Source of the DNA: Omphiscola glabra
Lineage: Eukaryota > Mollusca > Gastropoda > Lymnaeidae
Assembly: GCA_964017045.1 (NCBI GenBank)
Contig: OZ024802.1
Coordinates: 13,962,435 to 14,026,434, forward strand
Direction of reading: 5' to 3'
Length of the DNA: 64,000 nt
How positions within the stretch are numbered: the stretch's first letter is position 1; each line of letters starts with the position of its first letter. Shown piece by piece: positions 35,225 through 48,100 of this stretch. Both the position numbers and the translations under genes were made by a program. The notes under the pieces are model-generated. The model saw only the letters and a program-made list of their open reading frames with translations, made no database searches and had not been told where the DNA came from.

Positions 35225-35576
35225 ATTAATGTTTTCTACAGTAATGTTATCTACAGTAATGTTGTCTACAGTGTTTTATCATTGGTTAAAAATAGAGTTC
35301 TGTACCATTCCATTAGTCCAATGACTTGTCCAATTAAACATTGTCAATTTAAAGCAACTGATAACTCGTAACTTTTTATGGCTTCCTCTTTAGGCCTAAA
35401 AATCAGCAGTTGTCATCCATACATCTCAGCAGTTGTCATACACATATATCATACAGACAAAGACGGTGTTGTTCCAATAAGAAGTGTACAAGAAAGATCC
35501 TCTATTGTTCTTGGAAATAAGAAATTGAAAAAGAACACTAAAGTATGTGTGTGTGTGTGGGGGGGGGGGGGGGTTC
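35225..35576. other. Spacer with short repeats
   Basis: Three copies of ttgtctacagtaatg-like sequence at 35228-35270, and a (GT)n-(G)n run at 35547-35571. Nothing else seen. Confidence 0.5.
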
Positions 35577-35780
35577 TGATGACGTAGTTAGGTCAGTTCT
35601 GTTCAAGGGGGTCTTGTGACGTAGTTAGGTCAGTTCTGTTCAAGGGGGTCTTGTGACGTAGTTAGGTGAGTTCTTTTCAAAGGGTCTGGTGACGAAGTCA
35701 GTTCTGTTCAAGGGGTCTGGTGACGTAGTTAGGACAGTTCTGTTCAAGGGGCTCTGGTGACGTATTTAGGTCAGTTATGT
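35577..35780. repeat. 37-bp minisatellite, about 5.5 copies
   Basis: The unit is gacgtagttaggtcagttct plus gttcaagggggtcttgt. Copies become shorter and more diverged to the right. Confidence 0.92.
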
Positions 35781-35804
35781 TGAGGCTCAGCCAAGACTTT
35801 AACA

Positions 35805-36001
35805 CAGCGGTTCTCAAACTGTGGGTCGCGACCCCTTTGGGGGTCAAACGAACCTTCACCGGGGGTTGCCTAAGACCATCGGAAAACACGTATACTCTAC
35901 AGTTATGAATTAGCAACGAAGATCATTTTGTCGTTGGGGGTTGCCACAACATAAAGAACTGGAGTAAGGGGTCGCGGCATTAGGAAGGTTGAGAACCACT
36001 G
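35805..36001. mobile_element. hAT-type MITE with perfect 8-bp target duplication
   Basis: The 197-bp element begins CAGCGGTTCTCAAACTGTGG and ends AAGGTTGAGAACCACTG. The ctttaaca duplication is perfect on both sides (35797-35804 and 36002-36009). Subterminal ggtcgcgaccc and ggggtcgcggcatt are typical of this widespread hAT group. The same family occurs at 48614 and 53398. Confidence 0.93.
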
Positions 36002-36163
36002 CTTTAACATCTCCCCTCCACACAAAAAAATGACGACCACTTCCTGTTTTGTTCACAGACATTATTATGATCCTATCGCTTAAACTTTAAACCAACTAGC
36101 CTACTGTGATATGACTGATGCCCTTAGCTTAAAGTGATATCACTGATGCCCTTATTCCTTTAT

Positions 36164-36378
36164 GGTATGGCATCTTTCGGTCTTCGAGAGACGATAGATT
36201 TATCTTTTCTGATTGCAGCTCTTGGTGTGGCTAGTGAGACCGATCCTCGAGTGGCAGTCTCTTTTGCATGTCCCACACACGAATGCGGTGGAGCAGTGTT
36301 TTCTGGCCTTTCTCTGCGCTCTCTTTACAGCTGCTTCCGCCCTGTAGAGCTCCTCGGCACGTAGTGATCCTGCCTTCA
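36164..36378 (-). mobile_element. 5'-truncated RTE-like LINE tail with 20-bp target duplications
   Basis: On the minus strand the segment encodes the C-terminal end of a LINE polyprotein. A basic stretch (VKRAQRKARKHC) is followed by AFVCGTCKRDCHSRIGLTSH and a final TKSC, a CCHC-like zinc finger found at the end of many mollusc LINE reverse transcriptases (family knowledge), then a TAA stop and a short tail. A perfect 20-bp direct repeat (tgatgcccttattcctttat) flanks it at 36144-36163 and 36379-36398, as made by target-primed reverse transcription. Only about 60 codons remain, so it is dead. Confidence 0.85.
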
Positions 36379-36403
36379 TGATGCCCTTATTCCTTTATAC
36401 TCT

Positions 36404-36871
36404 GGCGTCAATTCATCAGGTGATACCATGTTTTGATGTCAATTCAGCAGGTGATACCATGTTTTGATGTCAATTCAGCAGGTGATACCATGTTTTGATG
36501 TCAATTCAGCAGGTGATACCATGTTTTGATGTCAATTCAGCAGGTGATACCATGCTTTGATGTCAATTCAGCAGGTGATACCATGTTTTGATGTCAATTC
36601 AGCAGGTGATACCATGCTTTGATGTCAATTCTGCAGGTGATACCATGCTTTGATGTCAATTCTGCAGGTGATACCATGCTTTGATGTCCATTCAGCAGGT
36701 GATACCATGCTTTGATGTCAATTCAGCAGGTGATACCATGCTTTGATGTCAATTCAGCAGGTGATACCATGCTTTGATGTCAATTCAGCAGGTGATACCA
36801 TGATTTGATGTCAATTCAGCAGGTGATACCATGATTTGATGTCAATTCAGCAGGTGATACCATGCTTTGAG
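36404..36871. repeat. 31-bp minisatellite, 15 copies
   Basis: The unit is gatgtcaattcagcaggtga plus taccatgcttt. It begins five bases after the right target duplication of the LINE fragment. Confidence 0.95.
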
Positions 36872-36951
36872 TCACTGATCTTGAAAATGGAAGAACAGCA
36901 AATTTGTGCATATAATACATTTTCGGCGTGGTGCTCAGCAAAGCTATTAAT

Positions 36952-37038
36952 AAATCAAAACTATTGACAAATCAAAATTATTGATAAATCAAAACTATTG
37001 ATAAATCAAAACTATTGATAAATCAAAACTATCAATTA
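36952..37038. repeat. 17-bp tandem repeat, about 5 copies
   Basis: The unit is aaatcaaaactattgat. Confidence 0.9.
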
Positions 37039-37753
37039 AAATAACTATTATTGAGAACATGCGCAACTCTTCACAGTTCACGAAAGATTGTTTTTTACAC
37101 AAAATTGGAGCATATGACAAACTTGAACAAAAAAAAATAGTTTTCGTTTTTCCAATAGTTCTTAAAAGAACCGTTTAATCTTCATCTTCTGTTCTCTTCT
37201 ACCGGAGAGTCCTCGTGGGGTCTGTTTAATGATAAGTAATATTTAGTGATGTACTGTCAGTTAGACTTTACCTATTCATTATGAAGAACACATTCCTGGT
37301 CATGACAATACAATAATTGATATAAGTTGTAAGTACAAGCATTGCATATAGCACTCAACTAACAACTGTGTGTTCAACTGCGAAGCCGACAAGTACTTTA
37401 TTGTTTAATAAAGACATTTGTCTGGGGAAAAAAAAGGGGGGGGGGGTATTTGCAAAGGGCCTCAAAATTTAATTAGAATAGGGCCTCCAGCTAAATGATT
37501 CTGGCTATTTTTAGAACAGCGTTCGCTCAGAGCGGCACCTTTTATAAAAATTTGTGGTAGCCGTTTCCTGGCTTGCCACGGGCGCCGCATTTCCTCGGCA
37601 CACCCCTGCACCTATATACCGGTTTAGAAGGGAAAAAAAGTACGTCTACTAAACTATTTAATTTTTGAATAACGAGAAGAACTAATCCTTTTTTGAAAAA
37701 AAAACTTTATTTTGGGTCACGATTCCCAAACAACAGAATGTGATACATCCAGA
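37039..37753. other. Unassigned region with a transposon-like end
   Basis: At 37560-37615 the minus strand reads caggggtgtgccgaggaaat then gcggcgcccgtggcaagcc, resembling a hAT-type terminus. The partner end was not found; a poly-G run at 37437-37446 may mark the other side. Confidence 0.35.
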
Positions 37754-37925
37754 TCTTTGAACATTTATTCTTAAAATCTAACCATTTCTTTGAACATTTA
37801 TTCTTATAATCTAACCACGTCTTTGAACATTTATTCTTATAATCTAAACATTTCTTTGAGCATTTATTCTTATAATCTAACCATGTCTTTGAACATTTAT
37901 TCTTATAATCTAACCACGTCTTTGT
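37754..37925. repeat. 33-bp minisatellite, about 5 copies
   Basis: The unit is tctttgaacatttattctta plus taatctaaccacg. The minus strand is open as an 11-residue repeat (KTWLDYKNKCS). Confidence 0.93.
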
Positions 37926-38876
37926 CATGAAACACATAGCTGAATATTGGCTTCAAAATGTTTATTTCATCTTGGCCAAACATCCTCACAATTTACTTAT
38001 GACTGGTCTGTGTCAGCTGCCACCAGACGTAGATCCGTTATTAGTGTGTTAACTCTTGAGCCAAGTTTAATAGGGTCAAATTTCCCTCATCGTTAGCCGA
38101 TACGGACTGGATTTACGGCTTAATGGTGGCGATGGATAGCTCGTTATGGCGAGGACAGGAGGGATAACTATGACAAGAGGATGGCCAGAGTAGAGGGGAG
38201 GCAGGGTGGCGCTTGGAAGAGGGGCTGTGAAGGAGGCGAGCGGGGGAGAGAAAGGGGAGGGGGTATCATTGTGTGGTAATATTGCAGAATTATAGTATGG
38301 AAAATTTATTGGGGGCCATGGTGATCTGGTCAATTACGCCTGGGTAGAAGAGGGGCAGGAAGGGGTGACAACAAGAGATAGTGAGGTAAGGTAGTGGGGC
38401 AATGTAGTAAGGCGAGGTAGTGTGGCAATGTAATGGATTGAGGCAATGCAATGAAGCAAGGTAGTGATCAAAATGTACAAGAAATACAATTATTTTTGAA
38501 TTTTATCTACAAAACATTAGGAGATTAATAGAAAGAAGTCCATTCATCATTAGTCTCATTCACGGTACCTATGACTAGGTCCACCTTTCACTAGCTCCAC
38601 CTATCACTAGGTCAACCTGTCCATAGGTCCACCTATCTGGCCAGATCCACCCATTTATCATTCTCCATCACTAGGTCCACCTATCCATCCAGATCCTCCC
38701 ATGTATCATTCTAACTCCACTCATATATGAATGGATAAGACTAGGTCCACTCCTCTATTATACTAGGCCCAGTCATAAAGTTCCAAATGTAAATCTCCAA
38801 CAAAACTAACAATAACATGACACAATTGTTGCTGACACAAAAAAAACACTAGAAAAGAACTGGATCAACTGGATCA
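37926..38876. other. Spacer downstream of WDR4 with degenerate repeats
   Basis: Purine-rich DNA at 38140-38260, loose gaggtagtgtggcaatg repeats at 38375-38470, and loose ctaggtccacctatc repeats at 38570-38770. No gene recognised. Confidence 0.5.
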
Positions 38877-38882
38877 TTTATT
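38877..38882 (-). terminator. WDR4: WDR4 polyadenylation signal
   Basis: AATAAA on the minus strand lies 71 bases past the WDR4 stop codon. It implies a short 3' untranslated region of roughly 90-100 bases. Confidence 0.65.
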
Positions 38883-38952
38883 CTATATATTATCATCATA
38901 ATATTAATGTAAACAGTATAACAGTGAAGATGGGTCAGCTGGGTACATCGGG

Positions 38953-39104
38953 TCAGCTGGGTACAGCATCAACTTTTGTCTTCTTGCCTCCTCCTTCCTT
39001 CTTCCCAGGGTGAGGTGGTCTTTTCACATTACACTGGTTTTTGAAATCATCTTGAAAGTTGGTCTTCCACAGAAAGGGAAACAAATCCATGGAGAGCGGG
39101 GGTG
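38953..39104 (-). CDS. WDR4: WDR4 last coding exon
   Basis: Acceptor TTCTCAG. It encodes [16 protein letters not shown] then a lysine/glycine-rich tail ([11 protein letters not shown]) and TGA. The W-K-x-x-F motif corresponds to the conserved C-terminal segment of WDR4. Just past the stop an 18-bp segment (gggtcagctgggtacatc) is duplicated in the 3' untranslated region. Confidence 0.9.
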
Positions 39105-42100
39105 CTGAGAACAAGTCAAAATTGTTTCTTAGTTCATCACTGTTAATTGGTCAGTTTCATCAACGGGAAACATCAAAACATTATTTTTTTCCCTTTTAGA
39201 CACAAATTGATAAACTGTTAAAGTTAATCAACAATTTTCTCCAAAACTGAATTAAAAAGTGTATTTATTTTGTAGGTAAAAACCAGCCGTCGCGGATATT
39301 ATTATGAATGTGTGGCGGATATTATTATGAATAAGTGAACCACTGATGGCAGACAATGAATATGGTGAATATTCTATATTCATGTGCAGAGTAGCAAAAA
39401 GTAATGGGAAATATAAAGACTGACCAATCAGAGTGTTTGATTTGGTCAAGTGAGAGTTGGTAGCCATGATAGAGAACTGTGAATGCAGACCTGTTTACCT
39501 TCAAACTCTTAAAATCGTACAATATCATCACAGAATCGTTCATTATATTATCTTAATAGTTAAAAATAAACATATATTATATATAAAGTATACACCTCAA
39601 AATCGTACATTGTACGCCAAATTGTAAGAGTAAACAGGTCTGTGAATGTAGATCATGATTTTGTACATACCATAGTGAAGTGAAAGGAGATGTTGTGAAT
39701 ATATTACAGAAATAGCAATTTAAGTGAAGTGTTTCAAAGTGTATATTTGATTTCTGTTCAATCATATAGATATAGCTATTTATTCATCTTTTGATCATTA
39801 TGAACGTTGGAATTAAAACAGTCACATGATTGAGCTGGCAATGTCTCCACTATTATTTATAACAGTGACACCAGCTAAATAATGAAATACAAGGTGAATA
39901 TAGCCCGAAGATATATTTGTATAGACATTGAGATTTTAACAAAAAAAAAAAAAATTCTTTGCCAAACTATTAATTTTGTGTTTTTTGCATCACAAATATA
40001 TAGGTCAATTATTTCAGAACTAGCCTAGGGCCACACACAAAAAATGACTTTTGGCAATGGTGCTCTTGAAAAAAAAGAGGTTTAGCAACCTCTAATCTAA
40101 GCAATCCCCGTTGTTGCTGATGAAGCTCTGGTTCCACACCCATTAGAAACATTATTTACCAATTATTACTAATTATTAACCACACATTACCTAAAATTAA
40201 CCCCAAGGTCCCAGGATCAAATTTTAGCTAAAATAAACCCCAAGGTCTCAGGATCAAATTTTACCTAAAATAAACCCCAAGGTCCCAGGATCAAATTTTA
40301 ACTAAAATAAACACCAAGGTCCCAGGATCAAATATTACCTAAAATAAACCCCAAGGTCCCAGGATCAAATATTACCTAAGATAAACCCCAAGGTCCCAGG
40401 ATCAAATTTTACCTAAAATAAACCCCAAGGTCCCAGGATCAAATATTACCTAAAATAAATCCCAAGGTCCCAGGATCAAATATTACCTAAAATAAACCCC
40501 AAGGTCTCAGGATCAAATATTACCTAAAATAAACCCCAAGGTCTCAAGATCAAATATTACCCAAAAAAAAACCCAAGGTCCCAGGAACAAATATTACCTA
40601 AGATAAACCCCAAGGTCTCAGGATCAAATTTTACCTAAAATAAACCCAAGGTCCGAGGATCAAATATTACCTAAAATAAACCCAAGGTCTCAGGATCAAA
40701 TATTACCTAAAATAAACCCCAAGGTCTCAGGATCAAATATTACCTAAAACAAACCCCAAGGTCTCAGGATCAAATTTTACCTAAAATAAACCCCAAGGTC
40801 CCAGGATCAAATATTACTTAAGATAAACCCCAAGGTCTCAGGATCAAATTTTACCTAAAATAAACCCCAAGGTCCCAGGATCAAATATTATCTAAGATAA
40901 ACCCCAAGGTCCCAGGATCAAATATTACCTAAGATATACCCCAAGGTCCCAGGATAAAATATTACCTAAAATAAACCCCAAGGTCCCAGGATCAAATATT
41001 ACCTAAGATAAACCCCAAGGTCCCAGGATCAAATATTACCTAAAATAAACCCCAAGGTCCCAGGATCAAATATTACCTAAAATAAACCCCTAGGTCCCGG
41101 GATCAAATATTACCTAAAATAAAACCCAAGGTCTCAGGATCAAATATTACCTAAGATAAACCCAGAGGTCCCAGGATCAAATATTACCTAAGATAAACCC
41201 ACAAGGTCCCAGGATCAAATATTACCTAAGATAAACCCACAAGGTCCCAGGATCAAATATTACCTAAAATAAACCCTAAGGTCTCAGGATAAAATATTAC
41301 CTAAAATAAACCCCAAGGTCTCAGGATCAAATATTACCTAAAATGAACCCCAAGGTCACAGGACCAAATTTTACCTAAAATAAACCCCAAGGTCCCAAGA
41401 TTGAATGACAAGGTCAAAGACTAAACACTAACACTGATGACCCACAAGGTTGTAAAATGGGCTTTTATTTGGCATGTATTTATATAAACCCACCTTTGAA
41501 TAGCTCGGGTTTACTGGACAGTGTCTGTATGATTTTGTTCTCTTTACAGTCAGCTTCCACTTCAGACAGCTAAGAAATTATAAAAGAGAAATCATATATT
41601 CATTATGGCAATCAATTTACATTAAAAAAAAAACATTAACATGACTCTAAAATATTTGTCTAACATAAGTTTTAAATTTAAAAAAAATAATTTCCTCCAC
41701 AATTTAGCCTGGGAAAGTTTTTTGATGACCAACATGGCCACATTTATGGCCAACATGGCCACATTTTTGGTTTAGTTTAGTGTTGTTGATTCCCAAGTCA
41801 TGAGAGGATGACAAGGAGTGTGAATGAGTTTTGTTTTCTTCCCATTACAATTAGACTCTACTACCTGACATTACAATCACAACAGCCCATCCCATTCAAG
41901 CTGATTACAAAGCCAATATTACAGTCACCAACCCTGTCAAACACACCATAGCCTGAAACAAGAGGAATAACAACACTCCCGTCCCTAGAAACTGCTGCGG
42001 ATCCAAATAATGATTTAAAACGCAGCTGACCTCATTCCACCAGTATATTTTGTACACCCGTCCCAACATACCTTGACGTCACCGCCATCTTGTTCTATCC

Positions 42101-45100
42101 TGTAAGCTGACAACTTGAGGGTGTCCTCAGTCTGTCTCATAATCCAAAGCACACACTGGCTAACAGACAAACAGGCAACGTTTTCTTGAAGGCTGTACAA
42201 TGTGACAAATTGTAATGATGGCTGGCCACTAATTTGGCCCTTGCTTAATCTGAAAACTAGAATATGCCTGGACCTGCAAAGCAAAAATGTCATGTGAACA
42301 AGAAAACATTAAGCAATTAGATTTTTATTAATTAAATAAAATTATTTCCTTGTAATTTCCAGATAAAATGTTTACAGATACCATTTGACATTAAAATTAT
42401 TTTTGTTGGCACAAATCAAAATGGAACTACCTGTATATGGAGACAAAGAGAAGACGGCACTTGGGGCAAAAAGTTATCTGCTGGATTGCGTGTTGGCCGC
42501 TAGCTCTCTTAGTCGGTGGGTTTCTTTGTTGTTGGGGGCCTTCCTCCCCTGATGGTGTCTGGTCGACATCTACAACATCTGCAACAGAATATAAATGTAA
42601 CTTTTAGATACCGGTAAACACTGGCCGACATCTACAGCATCTGCAACAGAATATAAATGTAACTTTTAGATACCGGTAAACACTGGCCGACATCTACAAC
42701 ATCTGCAACAGAATATAAATGTAACTTTTAGATACCGGTAAACACTGGCCGACATCTACAACATCTGCAACAGAATATAAATGTAACTTTTAGATACCGG
42801 TAAACACTGGCCGACATCTACAACATCTGCAACAGAATATAAATGTAACTTTTAGATACCGGTAAACACTGGCCGACATCTACAACATCTGCAACAGAAT
42901 ATAAATGTAACTTTTAGATACCGGTAAACACTGGCCGACATCTACAGCATCTGCAACAGAATATAAATGTAACTTTTAGATACCGGTAAACACTGGCCGA
43001 CATCTACAACATCTGCAACAGAATATAAATGTAACTTTTAGATACCGGTAAACAAAGCTTCAATCACATAATAAAATAGGAAAATAAAATAGAAGGTGTG
43101 TTATTTAATAGAAGTTATATTTATTTACAGACTGTACAATGGAACCCAGACAAACGTGCGAATTTGAATATTTTGTACGGTCATGATGTGGCTCCCAATT
43201 TTTTAAACATTTATTTTAAATGAAATGTATGAGGGGAAAAAAAGATAAGAATGTAAAGAAATATACAACATGTACACCAAAGTAAAAAAATCCATTCCAA
43301 CTAGTCCAATTTGAACAACACACAGCACACAAGAGATGAAAAAAATGTGATTTTTAAAATCTCTTTACTTAATAAAAATCCCTGTCATATTCACATGGTG
43401 TATTGTAAAAGCCAGCAACTATCCCGTTGTAGCTAGATCTACTTTACCAGCATGTAAAATAATAAAAACGTATCTCTAAAATTATTTTCATTGGAAATCT
43501 ATTTCAGCCTTAGATTTGTACAGAAGGTCTTAAATTTTTTATCCCACATCTGTTTATTATTTTAACTTTATAATTCAATTTATTTAGCCGAGAGGGTCTT
43601 CTTAAATAAATACAAGCAGCTGTCATGTTTATGGGGCTTTTGCTGGCAAAAGAAGAAAGATTGTATGTTTTACCTCCCTTTACACATTTCTGCATTTGAC
43701 TTACATTGAAATCAAGACAATTGCAGTTCAGCCATTTTATAGTAAATTTTGTTAAGAAACATCCCCACCCCCCTCCACAAACTACTTTAAATTAATTGCA
43801 TTAAACAAAACTAATTGTTAAGACAGCTTGATGAATGAGTTTGTATCGTTTAATTTGGTAGATATGACTTATGTTGTATAGGGCATGGAAATCAAATGGG
43901 ATCTAAAATACACTGGCCAGAATGCACAGCTCTGATGCCTGCATTTGACATTTTCACACCATTTTGTTTTGATTGCATCTTTAAAAGACATAGCAGTAAC
44001 TGAAACTTAATTTTACACAGCAGTCTACCAATCCACCTCACGATATTTTCTTCACAAGCCATTGTCAAAGTTATTTGTCATTCTATTCATTGAGACAGAG
44101 GATAACCATCCCATTCTTTTGACATATTATTTTTTTAAGAGATTTTTAAGACATACAAGTTTTATAAAAATAATAATTTTCATTATAAATGAGTGGTGGT
44201 GGTGGTTGGGGGTGGGGGGAAGAAATGCCACAAGATTTATTGGTAGTTTTTAAATTCTGCAAATTTAATTTTGAATTTATAATAAGAATTTAATTTCAGT
44301 AATTGTAAAAAAGTTCCAACTATTATTGGGGAAGCCAAAAGTATCAGTAGGTGTTTTATTATTATTTTTTTACATTACTTACTGTTCTGATGTGACATTG
44401 TTAACAAGAGAAAACTAAGTTTTTAGTACTTGAAAAAAAAAAAAAAAACCCAAAAAAACCAAACCATTTCTCTGGGCCGAGTGTGTTATCATATTTTTGC
44501 TAATGCTTTGGAGATAGTATAAGAGTGTTTGCAAAGCAATGGTAGAAGAGTTAAGTCAATGTACATAATATTGTTTGTGTGTGTATGGAAGGGTTAGGTG
44601 CTGTGGATGTAATATAAGGATGGCCTCTTACCTTCAGGTATATGAGCCAGAACACTTGTCTTATGGTATTCTTTGCCATCAAGCCCCCAGAGGCGGACAG
44701 TTGAATCCTGTGTTCAGATCATAAAACACAAACATCATTATATAAATTTGAAAGTCGAGTTCTAATGAAGAAAACGTGGCATTGTGATTTAATTTAAGAC
44801 CATTTAAAAATATTTATTTTTTCCACCTGAAAATCAAATAATGAAAAGACCTGCTAGGATCATTACAAATATTTAAATTGATTTAAATTTTGAAATTTAT
44901 CAAAGGACAAAATGTCTGCCACTATACCATCTCAGTAACAATAAAGTTTATAGTTAGGGGATCTGTTGTACATTTTATTGTTCTAAAACTACTTGCAGTT
45001 CACAACTACTGTTTAATCCATTCATATTTTCTATATACAAATTTGCAACCATTTCTATGCGTCTAAATTCAGCTTTATAGGTTGATGGAAAGTGGGTCAA

Positions 45101-48100
45101 ATAGCCGTCCAAAGATTTTGACACCCTACCACCCACAAACAAAAGCAAAGTTAATATTTAGGATTTAAAAAGCGTGAGGCAACCATGAATTCAATGCTCT
45201 TTGTTTCAGCTTAATTGTAGATCAAGGAGTGGGTCAAAATTGAGAAGCACGATATAGGTCATTCAAGGGTAAGTGGAAGTCATTGGTGACCTACTGATCA
45301 TGAAGGGTTTAATTTTCATAGGGGCTGGGTAAGAGAACAAAGTTTCAGCTCAAATGAACAACAGGAAGTGGGTCGAAAACTGAGATGCAAGATTCCAGCA
45401 CAAACAGCAACCTAATAACAAGCGTATATAAAAGGAGTAAAATATGTTTGTTTAATTAATAAAACACATAAATATCCCCCCACTTGTATAACTTTTTGTT
45501 CATTGAATGACCTACTTCTCCAATCCCATTACATATTACATAGACTGATACCTTAACCCTGAGCCAGAAAGAATGACCTACTTCTCCCATCCCCTCTATA
45601 ACATCTTACATAGACTCATACCTTACCCCTGAGCCAGAAAGAATGACCTTTAGCTCCTCATCATAAGCCAAAGTTACCACAAACCTGAAATATAGAAAGA
45701 AGAGATTTAAACAAAACAATCTAAATTTCTTAAATAATTTGACAGAAACCAACATTGAAATATACACAGCTTGATTAAATCTTAAATGAAACTATCATTG
45801 TCTCTAACATATCTCATTAAATATAACAGGAATATTTTAAACAATTTTGTACCAAAGTTTATTTATTAAGCTTCCGAGTATTCCCTCTTGTCATCACCAA
45901 GAATTGCCCCCCCCCCCCCCCCCCCCAAGTTTTTCCTTCCAGCATGCACCAAAAATAACATTACTGAAATTCCTGAATCTATAACGCTCTGCCAACAGTG
46001 CCCTCTGCCAACAGTGCCCTCTGTCAACTGTGCATATCTCCAGTCCTCAATGATCACAGTAGTCTAAATGAAAATATGTTTGATGGGTAGTTGGAAATTG
46101 GTCTCACAATGGAGGAAGATGTATTCATAGTTGACCATTATTTTCGCTCATAAGTAAGTTGTTGTTGTCAATGGGCACAGAGTTTTAAAAAGTTGTCAGA
46201 TCAATGGCTAGATATACTTAATGAGATGGCACAAATTAACACAGTGTTCTGCCATCTGTTGAAGTGTACAGGAATAGGAAAGTCTGGTTGACCTGAACTG
46301 TTTTCATTAGAGAATCATGCACGTGTTCTCCAGCTGGTGCTGTGTTCGACCTCTTATTCGACGAAATAAAAGTGAAATCCTTGTTCGCAGATTGTTTAAG
46401 GGCATAGGAGCATTTCTGTACCGATTACAGGCTGGATATACTGGCTGGAAAATTAGGAATGTGTGGTCTCAGACGAAAGTCAAATTCACTTAATGGTCTA
46501 TTAGATCTCACCTTCTGTTGAAAGATAATCTTCCAAAGACTGCAACATTTCTTAACAATGTACTGCTCATAATTGTGTTACTTGGTGCTGTCTTCTTTAA
46601 ACTACTTCGGAATTGATCTGCCACCATTTTCATACACAGTCCCCATTCACGACCATTCACATATATACAAAAATAAGGATAAACTTGGAATACTCCTATT
46701 AAGAGACCCATTTCCAAATACAACTGCCCAACATATCTGGGAACACGTGGCTACTGACGCTATGCACCGTTGACAAACGCATATATGCTATCAAGATGCT
46801 GGATTTTCAGTACTGTTGGCACATGCTGTATAGTGCATTAAAAATATTAAGACTATGGTAAACAAAGATATTGTGCTTAATCTTATGTTTCTGTTTGCGA
46901 GTTGGTGGCAGATGTGAGATGGAAAACCTTTTTAAATGAGTGAATGTGAGAAGGGAGGTCATTTCAGTTGAACAAACTAAAAAGGCAAGGCAAGGCAACA
47001 ATCTGCATAGACAAGGAAAGGCAACATTCTTCTACAAAGATTTGTTATTTGATTGGAGAAGGTGTAACTTTATTATTACAACTATATGAATATGTATTTA
47101 CATTTGATAGAATTCCAATGACTTCTATTGCAGTGATTCAGTGCCCCTATTTCACCACAAAAAGTTTTTAAATCTCCAAACTCTTTTCAATCTTAAAAGA
47201 GTATCAATGTAAATTTGAGCATATGGATTCATTGAAGATTTTAAAGTTTCTTTTTCAAGAGATCTACCCACTCATAATATACTGAACTCCCTAGCACATT
47301 CACGTTATTATATGATGTCTACCTAGGACACTCTTATTATTATAAGATTTATCACTAGGCACCCTAGGACTATCACATTATTATCCCTAGTCCTACATAT
47401 TAAGGGGAAAGGCATTTAAAGCACACACTTGGCAGGGCATGGATGGAGAAACGCTCCTGGCAATGTTATAGAAACTAAAAAATATAGGCCTCTCTAGTGC
47501 AGTGCACAACATACCTAGACCCTTCCCAAATTTCTGTAGCCCACCTAGACCCTTCCCATGTTTCCATAGTACTTTTCAAAAACAAATCAGCCCAATAAAT
47601 TAAGATTAAAGTATTAGCATATAAAAATTATTTTAAAAAAAATATTTTTTACGAATAACATGTTTGACCATTTCAAAAAAATCTAATGAAAGAATGACGG
47701 TACCCTCGGTCTGAGGCTTAGTTTGTTTTTGGTTTTTATTTATTGGTAGGTTGTCTCGATTGAGGAAACAATTTTTAAACAACAAAAATTGAACAATCAA
47801 CACAACAAATGGACTACGATTTATTGATTGTTTTGTCACGTGATACGTGTAAAAACGAGTAAGACTTCCGGGAGGCTGTCTGCAACACACTAGTCGCTCA
47901 CAAATTTTTCTTCAAACAACTTTCTTCCTTTAATCATAACTGAATTATAATTATTGTCACATTTAATGAATGTCATTTAAAGACGTATATGTTGTGGTGT
48001 GTCTCATCAATCGAATGTACACTTTCAGATGCTTAATTGTAAGTAGTAAATACTTTTCAAAATAAACATAAGTTAAGCCTTGCCTTGAAGAGTGAGTTCA

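Noticed and set aside
36134..36364. Plus-strand 76-codon frame at the LINE fragment
   Set aside because: The minus strand encodes the conserved LINE zinc-finger tail; the plus frame is its shadow.
47633..47890. Minus-strand 85-codon frame next to the E-box/ETS motifs
   Set aside because: It starts at GTG, not ATG, and is AT-rich with no recognised motif or splice support.
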